From Cytospora piceicola (Eukaryota > Ascomycota > Sordariomycetes > Diaporthales > Cytosporaceae), in contig JALQBC010000034.1 in the NCBI GenBank assembly GCA_023375675.1, positions 248,001 to 312,000 on the forward strand: a DNA stretch of 64,000 bases, given 5' to 3'. The notes below the pieces were generated by a model that was given only the letters and a program-made list of their open reading frames with translations, was not told the origin of the DNA and did not search any database. Positions 34,568 to 48,165 of the stretch are shown here, piece by piece. The first letter of the stretch is position 1. Each line of letters begins with the position of its first letter. Position numbers and translations under genes: made by a program.

Positions 34568-36598
34568 ATCCAAGGCGTCGAAAGGATTTAAAAGGACTGG
34601 GATATCAAGAAACCGAAAGACTTGCGTTCATCTTGGATAACGTGTAACGCGTGTGGGAATTCCTTCTGAAAACTGCAACTGGATTCCTGCTTACTCTATC
34701 AACGTACAAGTGATGCTTGGGTTTGATAGCACATGGAGGATAGACGGTCCTAATCTGGTGTCTCAAGAGTCGAAGCGGAAGTGCTTTATAGATATAGACT
34801 GATCCGCCATGGGTAGAACGACTAGCAATTGCTGGGTGCCCGGATACCGACTGCAAAGTCGTTCCGGACCAGAAAAAATTGATATCTCACCTTTAGAACC
34901 GTCTGCCGCGGGTCTAAGGTGTTGAGCTCACTATGTCTCCGTAACAAGAAGTTCTCGTGTGAAGTCTGAGATGGCACATTTGACACCTGGGCTTATGCTC
35001 TCAAACCTACAAGATCAAACTGTTGGGTTCATTATGATTCCAGCTCATCAAGATCAGCTACACCAAGACCAGGAAGAAAAAAAAAAGGTAATAACGAGTG
35101 ACAGGCATGTCAGACAAAAAGAGTCGTCAAGAAGGAAAAAGACAAAAATACCGACACCTGAGTGATTCGAACACTCGCTCCCGAAGGAACTGGCTTAACT
35201 GTTAAACCCATGAGGAATTTAGCAGGCCAGCGCGTTAACCACTCCGCCAAAGTGCCTGTGGTTGAAGATACTGCGCGATACGAACTATTGATGTAGCTGT
35301 TTTCGCAGAATCTGTCGTGGTTAGTGGAGTGGAATGCTTCGAGTTGACTCAGGGGGATGCAAGCGGACCTGCGTATCAATCGATAAACTGTATATCCAGG
35401 TCCAGTGGATCTTCGCTTAGGTTCTCATGTTATTAGAGTATCAGCATCGTTTGATTGGTTGATGTGATGCGATAATGCATGTGCCGTCCAGATGTCTGTA
35501 AAGGTCAATCCCAGGTGCCCGACATTTAGGTATCGGCCTGTTCAATTTCAACACTTTGAGTATAAGTCAACCTTAGTCCTGCGTGGTAAGTAAAGAGTTA
35601 AGTAGGCCTACAGGCCTACAAGACAGCTTTTCAAGCAGGACATTGTTTGATGATTTGGCTGCGCAGCCATCTCTTGTGGATATATACCCAGGGTAGTTGT
35701 GTCATGAAGGAGGAGTATGGCGTGGAGAAACCATATATATCTTTACGTGTAGTTCTGCCCCAGGCCCTTCCAAGCCCCTAGCTTGATAGGTGCCTCAATA
35801 GTCATCTCACTAGACATGGGCTTATAAAGAAGCGGAGAGCACATAAAAGAAAGAATAAAAAAGAGGCTGTCTAATGGACCCGGCATAGGCCCACTAAGGC
35901 CTTATGGTCAAGGTTGCTGTAAATCATAGTGGATTTCTTGATTGTCTACTTAACGCTGACTAGACTGACTCCAGTTTTATCCGAAGCCATCTCGGGTCGC
36001 CGAGATACTTCTTAGACAACTAAGAAAACCACTGTGTTGTGCAACCCAAGTTGCCTAATATGTTGCTGTGTTACACCGAAGAGAGTTCCGTCTGCCACTG
36101 CATGTAAGATTCCGTACTTCGGCCCAACTGTACAATCGCGTTTAGTTCGGACATTATTGGTTCTCCGATGTCCGAGGAGTCGTCGACGTAATTAGCGGAG
36201 CTGTAATGATCCCCACGCAGGGATTAAACCCGTCCAAGGCTCTAGTCTAGTGGTTACTTCACACACATCTTTAGTATACCTGATTTCCGCTAGAGGCGAG
36301 GTGGTTTGTGACTTGTGACTTCGTGGCTTGAAGGAGTGAGATTGTATAGGCAGCTACTCTGCACTCAGATCCTTCGTGAACCATGGGATCTAGATACCGG
36401 TTCGGCGTTTGATCCATTGACCGCCGCCCACGACGTTCACGCCCCAATTACCATATTACACCCAAGTACTTAAGCAGTCTCGCCACATGCTATTTCTCAT
36501 GCTGGTGTGTTGATCCAGGATACTTGAGTGATAGCACCAACTCCAAGATTTCCAACATTCTCAACCACTTTCAAGCGGGACAACACAGAGTCTTCACC
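34568..36598. other. Intergenic between the HET gene and the monooxygenase, containing a tRNA gene
   Basis: Apart from tRNA-Ser (35256-35152) no gene is supported. Near 36205-36260 are fragments resembling a tRNA T-arm (- strand) and an A box (+ strand), too broken to be a gene. The rest is AT-rich. Confidence 0.5.
35152..35256 (-). tRNA. trnS-GCU: tRNA-Ser(GCU), intron-containing
   Basis: Folded by hand on the - strand. Acceptor stem GGCACTT pairs with AGGTGTC (two G-U pairs), discriminator G; CCA is not encoded. The anticodon stem CTGGC/GCCAG encloses a loop with anticodon GCT at 35223-35221. The T-arm GAGTG-TTCGAAT-CACTC is perfect, and the long variable arm (TCC-TTCG-GGA) is the hallmark of class II tRNA-Ser. 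A 24-base intron (35219-35196) sits one base 3' of the anticodon, the canonical eukaryotic position. Mature length is 81 bases. It decodes AGC/AGU serine codons. Confidence 0.93.
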
Positions 36599-37861
36599 AT
36601 GTCAGCCCCCAAAATCCTCATCGTCGGCGGCGGCATCACCGGCCCAGCCGTGGGCTATTGGCTCTCCAAGCTTGACTACGACATCACCATCGTCGAGCGG
36701 GCACCCGACCTGCGCGCCTCGGGCCAACAGATAGACCTAAGAGGCGAGGGCCTCACGGTCATGCGCCGGATGGGCCTGGAGCCGGCCGTCAGGGCCAAGA
36801 TCGTCGACGAGCAGGGCCTGCAGTTCATCGACAACAAGGGCCAGGTCAAGGCCTTCTTCGCGGCCAACAAGACCGGCCAGGGGAGGCAGACCGCCACAGC
36901 CGAGTTCGAGATCATGCGGGGCGACCTGGTGCGCATCTTGTACGACGTCACCAAGGACAGGTGCAGGTACCTGTTCGGGACGTCGATCGAGGGTCTCGAC
37001 CAGCGGGGGGACGGCGTGCGCGTCAGGTTCTCGGACGGCAGGGAGGACGACTTCGACCTGGTGGTCGGCGCGGACGGGCAGGGCTCCAGGACGAGGAGGA
37101 TGGCGTGGGGCCCCGGCGCGAAGGACCCGTTCAACTTCCTGGGGGCATATATCGCCTACTACACAGCTCCCAAGACAGAAGAGGACCCCAGCGTCTTCAG
37201 GTGGCTCCACCTCCCTCGCCGCCGCGTCGTCATGACCAGGGTCGACAACCCCAGGACGCTGCAGGTCTACCTCGCCCACTACAACCCGGACTGCAAGGAG
37301 TTCGAGGAGGCGCTCCGGTCGGGCGACGTGAGGAAGCAGAAGGCGGTCTGGGCCGAGCTGTTCGGGGACGCGGGCTGGGAGACGCCCAGGCTGCTGGACG
37401 GCCTGGTGAGCTCGCCCCTGGCCGACGACTTCTACTTCCAGAAGCTCGGGCAGGTCAAGATGGACCGGTGGTCCCGCGGCCGCGTGGTCCTGGCCGGGGA
37501 CGCCGCCCACTGCCCGTCCCCCCTCACCGGCAAGGGCACCTCGCTCGGGCTGGTCGGCGCGTACGTCCTGGCCGGGGAGATCTCGGAGCACCTGGGCGGC
37601 GGGGCGGACCGCGGGCGGGCCATCGACGAGGCGCTCGTGTCTTACGACCGCACGCTCCGTCCGTGTGTTGCTGAGGGGCAGAAGCTGATGTGGGGGGTCC
37701 CTGGGGTGGTATACCCCGAGACGGAATGGGGAGTCTGGTTCCTTCAATTCGTTATCGGTCTCTTCGCCAAGCTGCGCATCGCCACGCTATTGGCATGGCT
37801 CTCGACGGATGATAATTTTGCGGGAGACTGGAAGCTTCCTGACTATCCCAATTTGAGGTAG
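36599..37861 (+). CDS. FAD-dependent monooxygenase (PHBH/TetX-like)
   Basis: Single exon, 420 residues from the ATG at 36599 (TTCACCATGTCA). The longer upstream frame starts only with TTG. Motifs of group A flavin monooxygenases in order: Rossmann GxGxxG (ILIVGGGITGPAVG, residues ~6-19), ERAPDLRASGQQIDLRG, the DG motif (LVVGADGQGSRTR, ~150) and the second FAD motif GDAAHCPSPLTGKGTSLGL (~300). The C-terminus has a hydrophobic segment (FLQFVIGLFAKLRIATLLAWL). The enzyme should hydroxylate a small aromatic or polyketide-like substrate using NAD(P)H and O2; the substrate is not deducible. No biosynthetic core gene lies nearby, so a role in a metabolite cluster is unsupported. GC content is visibly higher than the flanks. 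Confidence 0.92.
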   Translation: MSAPKILIVGGGITGPAVGYWLSKLDYDITIVERAPDLRASGQQIDLRGEGLTVMRRMGLEPAVRAKIVDEQGLQFIDNKGQVKAFFAANKTGQGRQTATAEFEIMRGDLVRILYDVTKDRCRYLFGTSIEGLDQRGDGVRVRFSDGREDDFDLVVGADGQGSRTRRMAWGPGAKDPFNFLGAYIAYYTAPKTEEDPSVFRWLHLPRRRVVMTRVDNPRTLQVYLAHYNPDCKEFEEALRSGDVRKQKAVWAELFGDAGWETPRLLDGLVSSPLADDFYFQKLGQVKMDRWSRGRVVLAGDAAHCPSPLTGKGTSLGLVGAYVLAGEISEHLGGGADRGRAIDEALVSYDRTLRPCVAEGQKLMWGVPGVVYPETEWGVWFLQFVIGLFAKLRIATLLAWLSTDDNFAGDWKLPDYPNLR

Positions 37862-39064
37862 CAGTCCACCAGTGGTGCCTCTTAGCTGTCGCAGGTGTGG
37901 CAGCCCGAGGTAAGGTCTCCCATTGCTCGGAATCCCCTCGCCCCCCCCCCCCCAACTCGGTCTATTGTATATTCTGGAATATCCCCTGTATAACACGTCG
38001 GTAATCGAAAATCTATTCTCCCCTTTTTGCGGTCATGCAGAAAATTATTTGATTCTCGAGTTGATATGTCTTAGATTAAACTCCAGCCAACACGTAAGGT
38101 CGTTGACACCGTGTTTTTCTATACGGACACTTGACCAAGCCATAGGACGTATATTGAGGCCATACGACGAAGGTAATTAGCTAATGTCAATGGCCGAAAT
38201 AGCCGGTGGACAGGTGAACAATTGTAGTATACAAACAGTAAGCTGAAGAGCTTAATGCGTCGTGACATCTGGAGGGTTTCTTTCTGTCATTGCAACCGAT
38301 CCAGTCATCTAAGCCATACAAGTCTGTTCAATTTTGACACACAATTCCTTTTAGATTGCTGCATTCAGCTGCATTCATATTTTCTACGGTAGAGGAGATC
38401 ATCATGAGGATGGGGAATGAGTTTGAAGGTTTGCTTTTGGTTGGAAACACCTCTGCTCCCGTCCAGATGTCTCTAGCCTGGGCCAAATTCGCGAATTTGT
38501 TTGACGCCCGGTCGGCAAGGGCAATCTGATCCCTGTATCCACCATCCCATATAGGTACGATGGTTGTCACAAGCTCTGACAGTGTCAGCCAGTTTGGAAT
38601 TGTGCTTGGGATTGTGATGTTGGTGTTTGCTTACGGGTAAAACTCCTGGGGCCACGGAGGACACACAACATCAAATCTGGAAAGTACCAAGTGTTGTTTT
38701 TGAGACAAATTCCTTGAGACTCGGTCGATGAAACATAACTGATTTACTATGACAGTAGATGGTTGGAATGTGAGGCCTGTGAACGACGAAGGCGCGCAAC
38801 AGTTTGGCAACCTCCCAGTGTCCCAGCTACGTCTGAAAGTCAGGTTCGCTGTCGTCTTCTGGCAAATATCAGCAGTCTCACATCACTTTCAATATACATC
38901 GTTCTATGTTGTTATCCTCTTTGAATCATCCGGTTTGCACTCATCATTACTGCTCCTCTCTGTCAACGGCAGTCACCTCCTTCCCCCGGTATCAAGAGCA
39001 AGACCTACCATCAACCATTGTGAAACTTCAACTCCTATCTTGGTCCCTCTACTGGTGCGAGATC
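37862..39064. other. Intergenic
   Basis: No supported gene; contains a run of 13 C (37941-37953) shortly after the monooxygenase stop. The last ~200 bases are a CT-rich leader-like sequence before the small membrane protein. Confidence 0.45.
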
Positions 39065-39364
39065 ATGCCGGTAATATCACCAGCGAAAAGAGATGACTCT
39101 TCGGACAGCAATGGCATAGAGACGGGATGGATGGTCGTTGCTATCCTTTTGCCGGTCGTCTTCTCACTCTTCATGCTGTGGTTCTGTTGCCGCTGTTATC
39201 GATCCGACCGAGAGTTCCAGGTGAGACTATCCCCGCCAAGTCCCAGTTTCATGAGAATCAGAAAGTAGACAGGTGTATGAAGCTGACCAATTCAACCCGT
39301 CCGACAGGACAAATACTCAAGAAGATCTCGCGCATCAGACAGCGACAGCGCGGATAGTTGCTAA
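39065..39364 (+). CDS. Small single-pass membrane protein, unknown
   Basis: Exons 39065-39220 and 39308-39364, joined across an 87-base intron (CAG|GTGAGA donor, GCTGACC branch, CGACAG acceptor); 70 residues. The N-terminal ~20 residues are polar, then a single transmembrane segment (WMVVAILLPVVFSLFMLWFCC, residues ~23-43) is followed by a short basic/Ser-rich cytoplasmic-type tail (CRCYRSDREF, DKYSRRSRASDSDSADSC). The splice model is in frame and terminates cleanly, which argues for a real gene, but the size and lack of a family make it tentative. Membrane-proximal Cys could be palmitoylated. Confidence 0.5.
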
Positions 39365-40655
39365 GAGTTCAAGAGCTGCAATTTGGACATGGGGATGAAG
39401 AAAGAGACTGTCGAGTCTTGATATCATGAGCCACGGAGGCTGGACTCTGGAGCAACATCTCAGGAATCAGAGGTCAGATGGACTTCGGACATGAGCTGCG
39501 ACGGCACGGTGGTAATGATGGCAAGCCCACACGTACCTGCATTGGCATCTCAGCTTGACCGGCTTCAATCATTAGTTGTATAAGTAGATGATGTCGGAGA
39601 ATCACCATCAACGACCACAAGGTTTCGCACGTGGAAATTGAATATTGTCCTGCGCTTGGCAAGAATCAGAAGCAACCTTGACTCTTAGGCATGGAGCAGA
39701 TGCGTTCAAGTGGCCGTAAAGCTATCCGTACACACGCTGTCACATTATTAGCATCCGCGGCGCGAATGGTCCAAATGCCCACTCCGTAGACCGTGCAGTC
39801 AACGCTTGGCCAGAAGACACATCGCGATGGCATCCCATCATGAGGAGGTGGTTAAGGATCGCGTGGCAGGGGAGACCAAACACGGCGAGGGGACTGTTCC
39901 GTACTGTAGATATATAAATCCGGATATGCCCGGAAAGGAGGAGTACACGGGGAACCTGAATAAGTGACACCAAAGCGCAAGGACAATAATAGACAACAGG
40001 CACCGGAAGAAGACTTCCCTAGCAGTGCCGCTCGGATGCTTGAAGCGGCTTGATCTCGATTATATTCCACAGCAGGGAACTGGGTATGAAACCCTGAGGG
40101 GTTCCCCGCGCGAAGTTGTCACCTGGCCTATGCACTAAGAAGAGTCCAATTGGGGACGATGGTATCGATGATGGACTGCCGGGACATTCCTGGTGTTCAG
40201 ACGACCGATGCTAAGCCTCAGGCCATGGGAGCCGGGCCACGAAGTCCATGGGTCACGTCGACCCCACCGATGGTAAGCACTTACGTCGATATGGCATTGA
40301 TGCTGTTTGTCCTGAAGCACCATAAGGATGGGCCTGGTGAGACAGCATCTGCCGAAAACCAATGCGCATACCGTTAAGATTGATGCCGAGCTAGACGCTC
40401 AATGGCAAGCCGTGTCGACCTTCATCCCAGATGATGCTTGAGTGGGAAACACAAGTTGGGCCGGCCAGTGAGTTCTCTCTATAAGGTGAACGCGGAGGCG
40501 GCAAGTTTACCTGCGTGCCAGCATTTGTCGCAGTGTGGACAGGCTCCAATGGCTTGCCTATCCCAAAATCGCGGCAACCCCTTAGGTATGGCTAGGATAA
40601 TACAATACCGCGTGGCTCCCTCTTTCATTTGATTACGACTAGTTTTTTGGAGACT
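39365..40655. other. Intergenic
   Basis: No supported gene; all open frames are short. Ends at the 3' side of the convergent GH47 gene. Confidence 0.45.
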
Positions 40656-42456
<1,801 letters not shown>

Positions 42457-43516
42457 TGTCTCGGTAAATGGGCAATAGCTGCAGCTGTGGCTGGGGAAAC
42501 ATAAAGTTAACAATAACCTAGGCTGGCTCTAGAGCAGGTGGAGCATGGTGATTGTTCGAGCTTGGTTTCCACTGCAAGACTCGCTCAATCACCCCTCCTC
42601 GAGATGGCAAAGTGTGTGATGGTACTGGATTTAAGTATACGATCCAACATGGAAGGAAGTAAAATAGGTGTCCATCGACATAAGCCCGTAAGCGATACCA
42701 CAATTACTTCGGTACGTACTACGTACTACGTAGCGGGTAAACAGGGGGCGGGGGAGCCTGCGGGATCCAACACCCAACTGCAGAGCTTATTTCCTAGTAG
42801 GTACAGAAGCCAAGAGCCCCCTGGCCCCCATCTGCTCTTAGCTGGGCCACTAAATCCTACTAACTTGTCCACTCACACATGTCCTCCACGCGCCAGCCTT
42901 GTTATTGTTACTCTTCATTTATTTTCTTACCTTCACATTAGCCTTGGCGAGACATCTGAGACGACGGCCCCAAAACACGACACCAAAACTACCCTTTTGT
43001 GTCCTCTCTGTGTCACCCTCTGCGGTTATGAGCCCTCCAACCTTCGCTTCGATGCGCTCGCACGGAAAGGGGGGTTGGCCTCCTGTTTCTCTGCCTGTGC
43101 CTGCGGCGCTGACTCGGCTGTGGTGGTTTGGAACTGTAAGCTGAATCAATTATGGCAACGAATTATATCAATGGAATACATTGATGAATTAAATCAATGT
43201 AACCCACGCAATTATGCTTCTCGGGGCCTTCACTTTGGGGGCCTCGTCTCAACCAAGTCGACTGGGCGCCGTTCGCTACCACTATGGCATCATGCTTACC
43301 CGGACCGAGACCATGAAGAGTGTCAGGCAATAGATTGCAGAACACAAGGTAGGTGAGGCCTCATCGTAAGTACTTGAGGTGCTCCCATCGTTTATCCTCG
43401 TGTCATCTGGTGAAGCCGCGCCTGTTCCTGTCCTTTCCCCCTGCTCTGTTTCCGTCCTTCAACCCTCCAGCTCTGCCGTGACAGTTTGGACCCGTGAGCC
43501 CGTCCGAGACTCAAAG
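42457..43516. other. Divergent intergenic region (GH47 / aspartic-protease-like)
   Basis: Both flanking genes point away from it, so it should hold two promoters. A 272-codon + frame opening with GTG spans most of it but overlaps the GH47 upstream region and has no recognisable motif; it is not annotated. CT-rich tracts precede both starts. Confidence 0.45.
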
Positions 43517-45399
43517 ATGCTTCACCTGCTCGTTCTTATTTCTGTGCTGATCTCTCCTTCATACGGCTCACGATGCGATCCTGTACCTATCTCCATTCCC
43601 ATCCAGGATACCCAAGTCCGGCCCGATATCAACGGCTCTAATATGATCGGCCTGCGGACCCAGGTCGGCTCTCCGCTTCAGGATATCCTCATGTTACCAT
43701 GGGCGTAAGTCATCCAGTCCAGAGGTATGTGCCTTTTCCAGGCCATGAAACTGACAGTGCACCAATTGAACAGAGAACTGAACAATACCTGGCTTTACGA
43801 CTATCAGCCATACTGTGACGAAACCATCCTCTTGAGCGATCTTTTCTGCGTAGTGCGGAGGGGCAACTACTTTTACGAGAATGCTTCATCTTCCTGGGAT
43901 ATGTCAACCGACATGCTCGCTGCTGGGGGCGCTTCCCAGGAGACGGATGCCCATGGTTCTGAGCTTGGTATCCCCAAGCTCTTGTCCAGCTCGCTTGACG
44001 GCGCCGACACCATGGCCGTGGGTTCAGCCAGCTTGATTCCCAATCGGAATCCCCAGGCTGGGATGGGACGCTGGATACACCACCCTTCACCCACTCGGCA
44101 TGGGCAGCAACTCCACATTCCTCAACAGCCTCGTGCAAGCGGGGACCATCGCCTCTCGGGTCTGGTCCATCTTCTGGGGGCGCATGTGGGTCGACGACTG
44201 GCTCGACGGGTCTGTGGTGCTTGGGGGGTACGACTCGGAACTGGTCTTGGGCAAGAACTACACGCAAGCCCTCGACTACAGCAAGGAAACCGGCTGCTGG
44301 ACCGGGATGTCAGTGACCATCAGTGACATCCAGCTGAATGACCTCAACGGCGGAGATGTCAGCATCTTACCGGACCACTACAACCTGCCGGTCTGTATCG
44401 TGCCCCACAGGCAACTTTTGATCGAGGCACCGGGCAGTATCCGGGAGAAATTCGACAGTGCCACGGGAATGAAATCGATCGGACAATCGACCAACTTCCA
44501 CTGGTCTGCTGCCCAATATTTAGCAGAAGGGGCGTGAGTACTCCAATCTTCCCAACAAAACAGCCTAGCCCTCGGCCTCTTTCCACTGACTGACGTCCTG
44601 CGTCTTTTTCAGTTTCCTTGGCGATATGACCATCTCCCTCACCAGCGGACTGTCTGTTCGCATACCAAACGACCAATTTCTTGTCCCCTTTGTCCACTTC
44701 GACTGGGACGGCAGGCGATATACGAACGACACGATGTTGGACTTCCTCTGGAACTCCATCGTCGACCAGCCGGCAACCCTGGGGAGGTACTTCCTGACGG
44801 CGGCTTATCTCATGGTCAACCACGATTCCAACAGCTTCACGATGTGGGAGGCGAACCCCACCACATCGAGCAACCTAGTGCCGGTCATCAACGAAGAGAC
44901 GGCAGAGACCTGTGGGGACCTCGACGGGGTGGTAGAGCCGAGTGTGGCGGCGACTGCGACACCTACTAGGACAGGATCATCCCTTCCGGACACCTCTGCG
45001 TCGTCTGTTAGAGTGCCAGTGGGGGCCGTGGCAGGTGGCGTCGTTGGCGGTGTTGCTCTCCTGGCTACAACAGGGCTTGGTACCTTCTTTCTGGTCCGCA
45101 GGAGGAAAAGGACCCGGTCGCAGGAAGTGCTACGAGGTCCTCACGCTGATGATGGCGCTGTCATATTAGGACACGCACATGCCCCGCAGACAGATGGCGA
45201 TGGGCTACATGAGATTTGTGGCGAAAACAAACCCGAGGCTCATGAGATGCCGCTGAACGATGGACCCCGTGAGATTGGAGGAAGTGAAGTGATAGGCGAG
45301 ATCGGGGGGCGTGAAGTGGTATATACCACACAGGGAGAGGATGGAGCCGTGCACGAAATGGATGGTCGTGTCTACACGTTCAGCAAACCCATAATTTAA
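43517..45399 (+). pseudogene. Membrane-anchored aspartic-protease homologue, frameshifted and lacking the catalytic motif
   Basis: Exon 1 43517-43704, exon 2 43774-44533, exon 3 44613-45399; introns of 69 and 79 bases have good signals. Exon 2 is in one frame to about 44035 (...GADTMAVGSASL) and in the next from there on (FPIGIPRLGWDAGYTTLHPLG), so one extra base, probably the A at 44036, breaks the frame. No intron fits. Restored, the product would be about 600 residues: signal peptide (1-18), A1-like domain, and a C-terminal membrane segment (VGAVAGGVVGGVALLATTGL) followed by RRRKR and a cytosolic tail. Where active pepsins have DTGS the protein has LPWAELNNTW, so it would be a pseudoprotease even when intact. 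The break may be a real mutation or a sequencing error; the rest of the gene is undamaged, which favours a recent event. Confidence 0.7.
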
Positions 45400-46246
45400 T
45401 AATGAGATCTTGTTGATATCTTACAAAGCAGTGCTAGATTGTGTCCAAGTCATGTATAGGCTTTGGCTTCGAGCCTCACCTCCGGCAGCTCCTCCCATCC
45501 AAGTGTAGATAGCCTCAGTCACATTGTGACATAACGATTGACGCTGAGGTGGCTAGCTTAGATCAGTGACACAAGATATGTAATCGGAAGGGATGTACTC
45601 GATATGGTTCCATGTTAAGGAGAGAAGACCAAAAAGGCAACAATCTCGGATCAAGAGGTCATTTTTCTCACAAGCTAGCTTAGCTCTAGCTATCCATATT
45701 GGTGACGTCCCGAGCAATCAATCTCTGCGGGAGATAGGCTCCCATGATCTGGACCCCCCCTGATGTTTGTACAGCCACATGACCCAGTTGGCATCCCTCG
45801 ATCTCATATCTTGAATGGATCACTGGCCAGCGCAACAATCTTTCCCGAGTCTTAAAGACATACCAGGTATCCCTTAGAATGCAGTTATCCCAGTACCTAA
45901 AACTGTCTTTGCATCTAAGGTTACACCTGGATTACTGTCCATCCACAAGGGCGCGCTTGAGCTGCAAATGTAAAATTTCAAGAACCCCCCCCCCCCTTCC
46001 TTACAGTATTCAAAGGTCTATTGCAATAATCCCAGCCGTTTTATGAGGCTAAAAGGGATCACTTCCCTCTTCAGTGCTTGTTTGGGATGCACGAAAGGCA
46101 CTTTTTTGCGGGTGACCACATGCTAGTATGGGCATGGATGTTGAAAGGGATAACTGGCTGTACGTTATCTCCTCCCCCAGGCCGTTTCTGCGTATTCCAG
46201 GCGACAGGTATTGTCGCCTTCCTTTCTTTGTGTATGTGTCAATGAC
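45400..46246. other. Intergenic between convergent genes
   Basis: No gene; contains a run of 12 C (45985-45996). Confidence 0.5.
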
Positions 46247-48165
46247 TTACAAGTCATTGACCGGTGTTCCGCCAGATGGACTGGCAGTACACTCGTCCTC
46301 CTCGTCGCTCATAGTCGAAGACGGAGACCGGTCCAGCGCACCGATTGACTGCCGGCTGGAGACGGCAGGTACGTACCGGTCAACAGCCAGGTCTTCGAAG
46401 TGCATGGTGTAATGTAGCTTGCAGAAAGCCTTGCCTCCACGGTACTTGCAGTCTGCTTTCTGGCAGATGTGGCCAAGGAAGCAGGCTGCGTCCCTGCACC
46501 GCTCACGTCTGGGGCACGTTAATGACCGGGAGAGCCAAAGCAGGGTGGGCTTGAGATCCTCATCGAGGTGGCCGTGGTCATACTCGCAGGTCGGGTTCAG
46601 GCACGAGCCGGAAAGCTGCTTGGAGTTGCAGAGTTTCTGAACTGCGGATCGCGACCTGAGGCGGGTCTCGAACGCGCTGGTTGGGGGTGGCAAGTAGGCG
46701 TCGAGACGCCTCTGGTTGGAGTTGATGGCGACGTGGCCCTCTGGTATTTCGTCTGCCTTTGGTAGTTGGGAGAGAATCTCGAGATGTTGTAGGTAGCTTC
46801 TGTTGGGAGCTCCATGGACTTTATTTGGAGTGGAGTGGTCCAATACAACGTTGGAATCACTTCCAGCTCTCCATGTCCGAGTAAGCTTAGAGCTGCGTAG
46901 CGGAAGGCTCGATTCTGATGGGTTGATGTGGAGGCCTCTGCAGCTATCACCATATTTGCATCTTCCGCTCTGGTAATATAAACAGATCTCTCTAGTTTCT
47001 GGCACTTGGTGTCTTGCTGCATGTGGAGATGCCGGTGTTGTGGGTGCTGTGGACTTGACCGACTGGACTGGCTTAGGGTACATGGCATCCAGGGCGGAGC
47101 CTGTGGTACGGAACACACCAGGCAGCTCTTCAATTCCAAGTCCGAGCTTCGTGAACTCGTCATGGAACAGCAGTCCAGAGGTCCTGAGCAGGGTGAACCT
47201 GTCCTGATGACCTCGGTACTTCATGAGCTCAGAAACATAACCCGAATCGTGGCAGGCGGCGAAATAGATGTGTTTGCACTGCATGTTTTCGGCGTGAAAG
47301 TTTAGTAGCCCTCGAAGCTTGAAGTCGGCGTTCTCCTTAGCCTCGCCGGCATCCACATAGTCGGTGAGGCTGTATGTCCTATTAAAGTTTGCGGTGAAGG
47401 GTGCCAGCGACCGTGATTCGGCCCCTACCAAGCCAACTTTGGATAGTGCTTTTGACAATCCGGCAACGTTGGCGTAAACACGAATCACCGTCTGACAGTG
47501 ATCGAGGCCTTTCTTCCGCAGACTGTGTTTGATGCTGTCGTTTAGCAGCTGGGCGGCTCGAGTACCACCGTTGGCACCGTCAACGATCACTTGAGCATCA
47601 GAGGTTAGCAAGCCTTGTTGCAAAAATTATTTCTAGGGCCTTTTCTTGTGTCTGGGTTCCAGATAGTTGGGGAGGGATTCTGTGGCGGTGAGGATTCCAG
47701 TGGCATTTTGGAAGGGAGGGCGAGAGAGCGTCACAATGTCAGGGTAGATGGCTCAGGGGTGGAAGATGCCAACGATATTTCGGAAGAGAGTGTTGACGGG
47801 ACGCGTCCAACAAGATATGGGAGATGTGGGACATATGGAGCCCATGTGTGTGACAGATAGGAGGAAAGACACTTACAGTGGTCGTTGAAAACGTAACCAT
47901 CACCGTCGACCAGGACCAAGACATAAGGATTGCGTTCCTGGTAACGTTCTTGGTCACGGGCCTGGCGCTTGCAGGATTCCCTAGCCTCTCTCGCCTCCTG
48001 CTTCCAGCGTTCCCTCGCCTCTCTCGCCTCCTCATAGTCACACCTCAGGCGTTTGTAGTCCTCAATGAGGTTCTCAAAGTTGGTAAGGATGTCAGGAAGG
48101 GCATCATTCTTTCTGTAGTTGGCCAGCTGCTGAGCAGCGACGTCAATGTCCTTGTCGCTGAGCAT
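46247..48165 (-). CDS. Tandem CCCH zinc-finger protein with NYN-like (DUF7923-type) domain
   Basis: Exon 1 48165-47877 and exon 2 47613-46247, joined across a 263-base intron (T|GTAAGT donor, CAACAAG acceptor); 551 residues, in frame throughout. Residues ~35-75 are a predicted coiled coil (EEAREARERWKQEAREARES). NPYVLVLVDGDGYVFNDH begins the NYN/PIN-like fold and continues across the splice into VIVDGANGGTRAAQLLND and YFAACHDSGYVSELM, with Asp residues at the expected metal-binding positions. Three CCCH-type fingers follow: C-x7-C-x5-C-x3-H, C-x8-C-x4-C-x3-H and C-x5-C-x4-C-x3-H. The architecture suggests an RNA-binding, possibly endonucleolytic, protein. The intron is long for this window, so another acceptor is possible. 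A Pro/Ser-rich ATG frame upstream (48563-48225) could be an extra 5' exon but no convincing junction was found. Confidence 0.82.

Noticed and set aside
36737..37747. 336-codon - frame
   Set aside because: Antisense to the FAD monooxygenase; no domain, composition typical of a GC-rich shadow.
42538..43356. 272-codon + frame between GH47 and the protease homologue
   Set aside because: Opens with GTG, covers the GH47 upstream region, has no motif or splice support.
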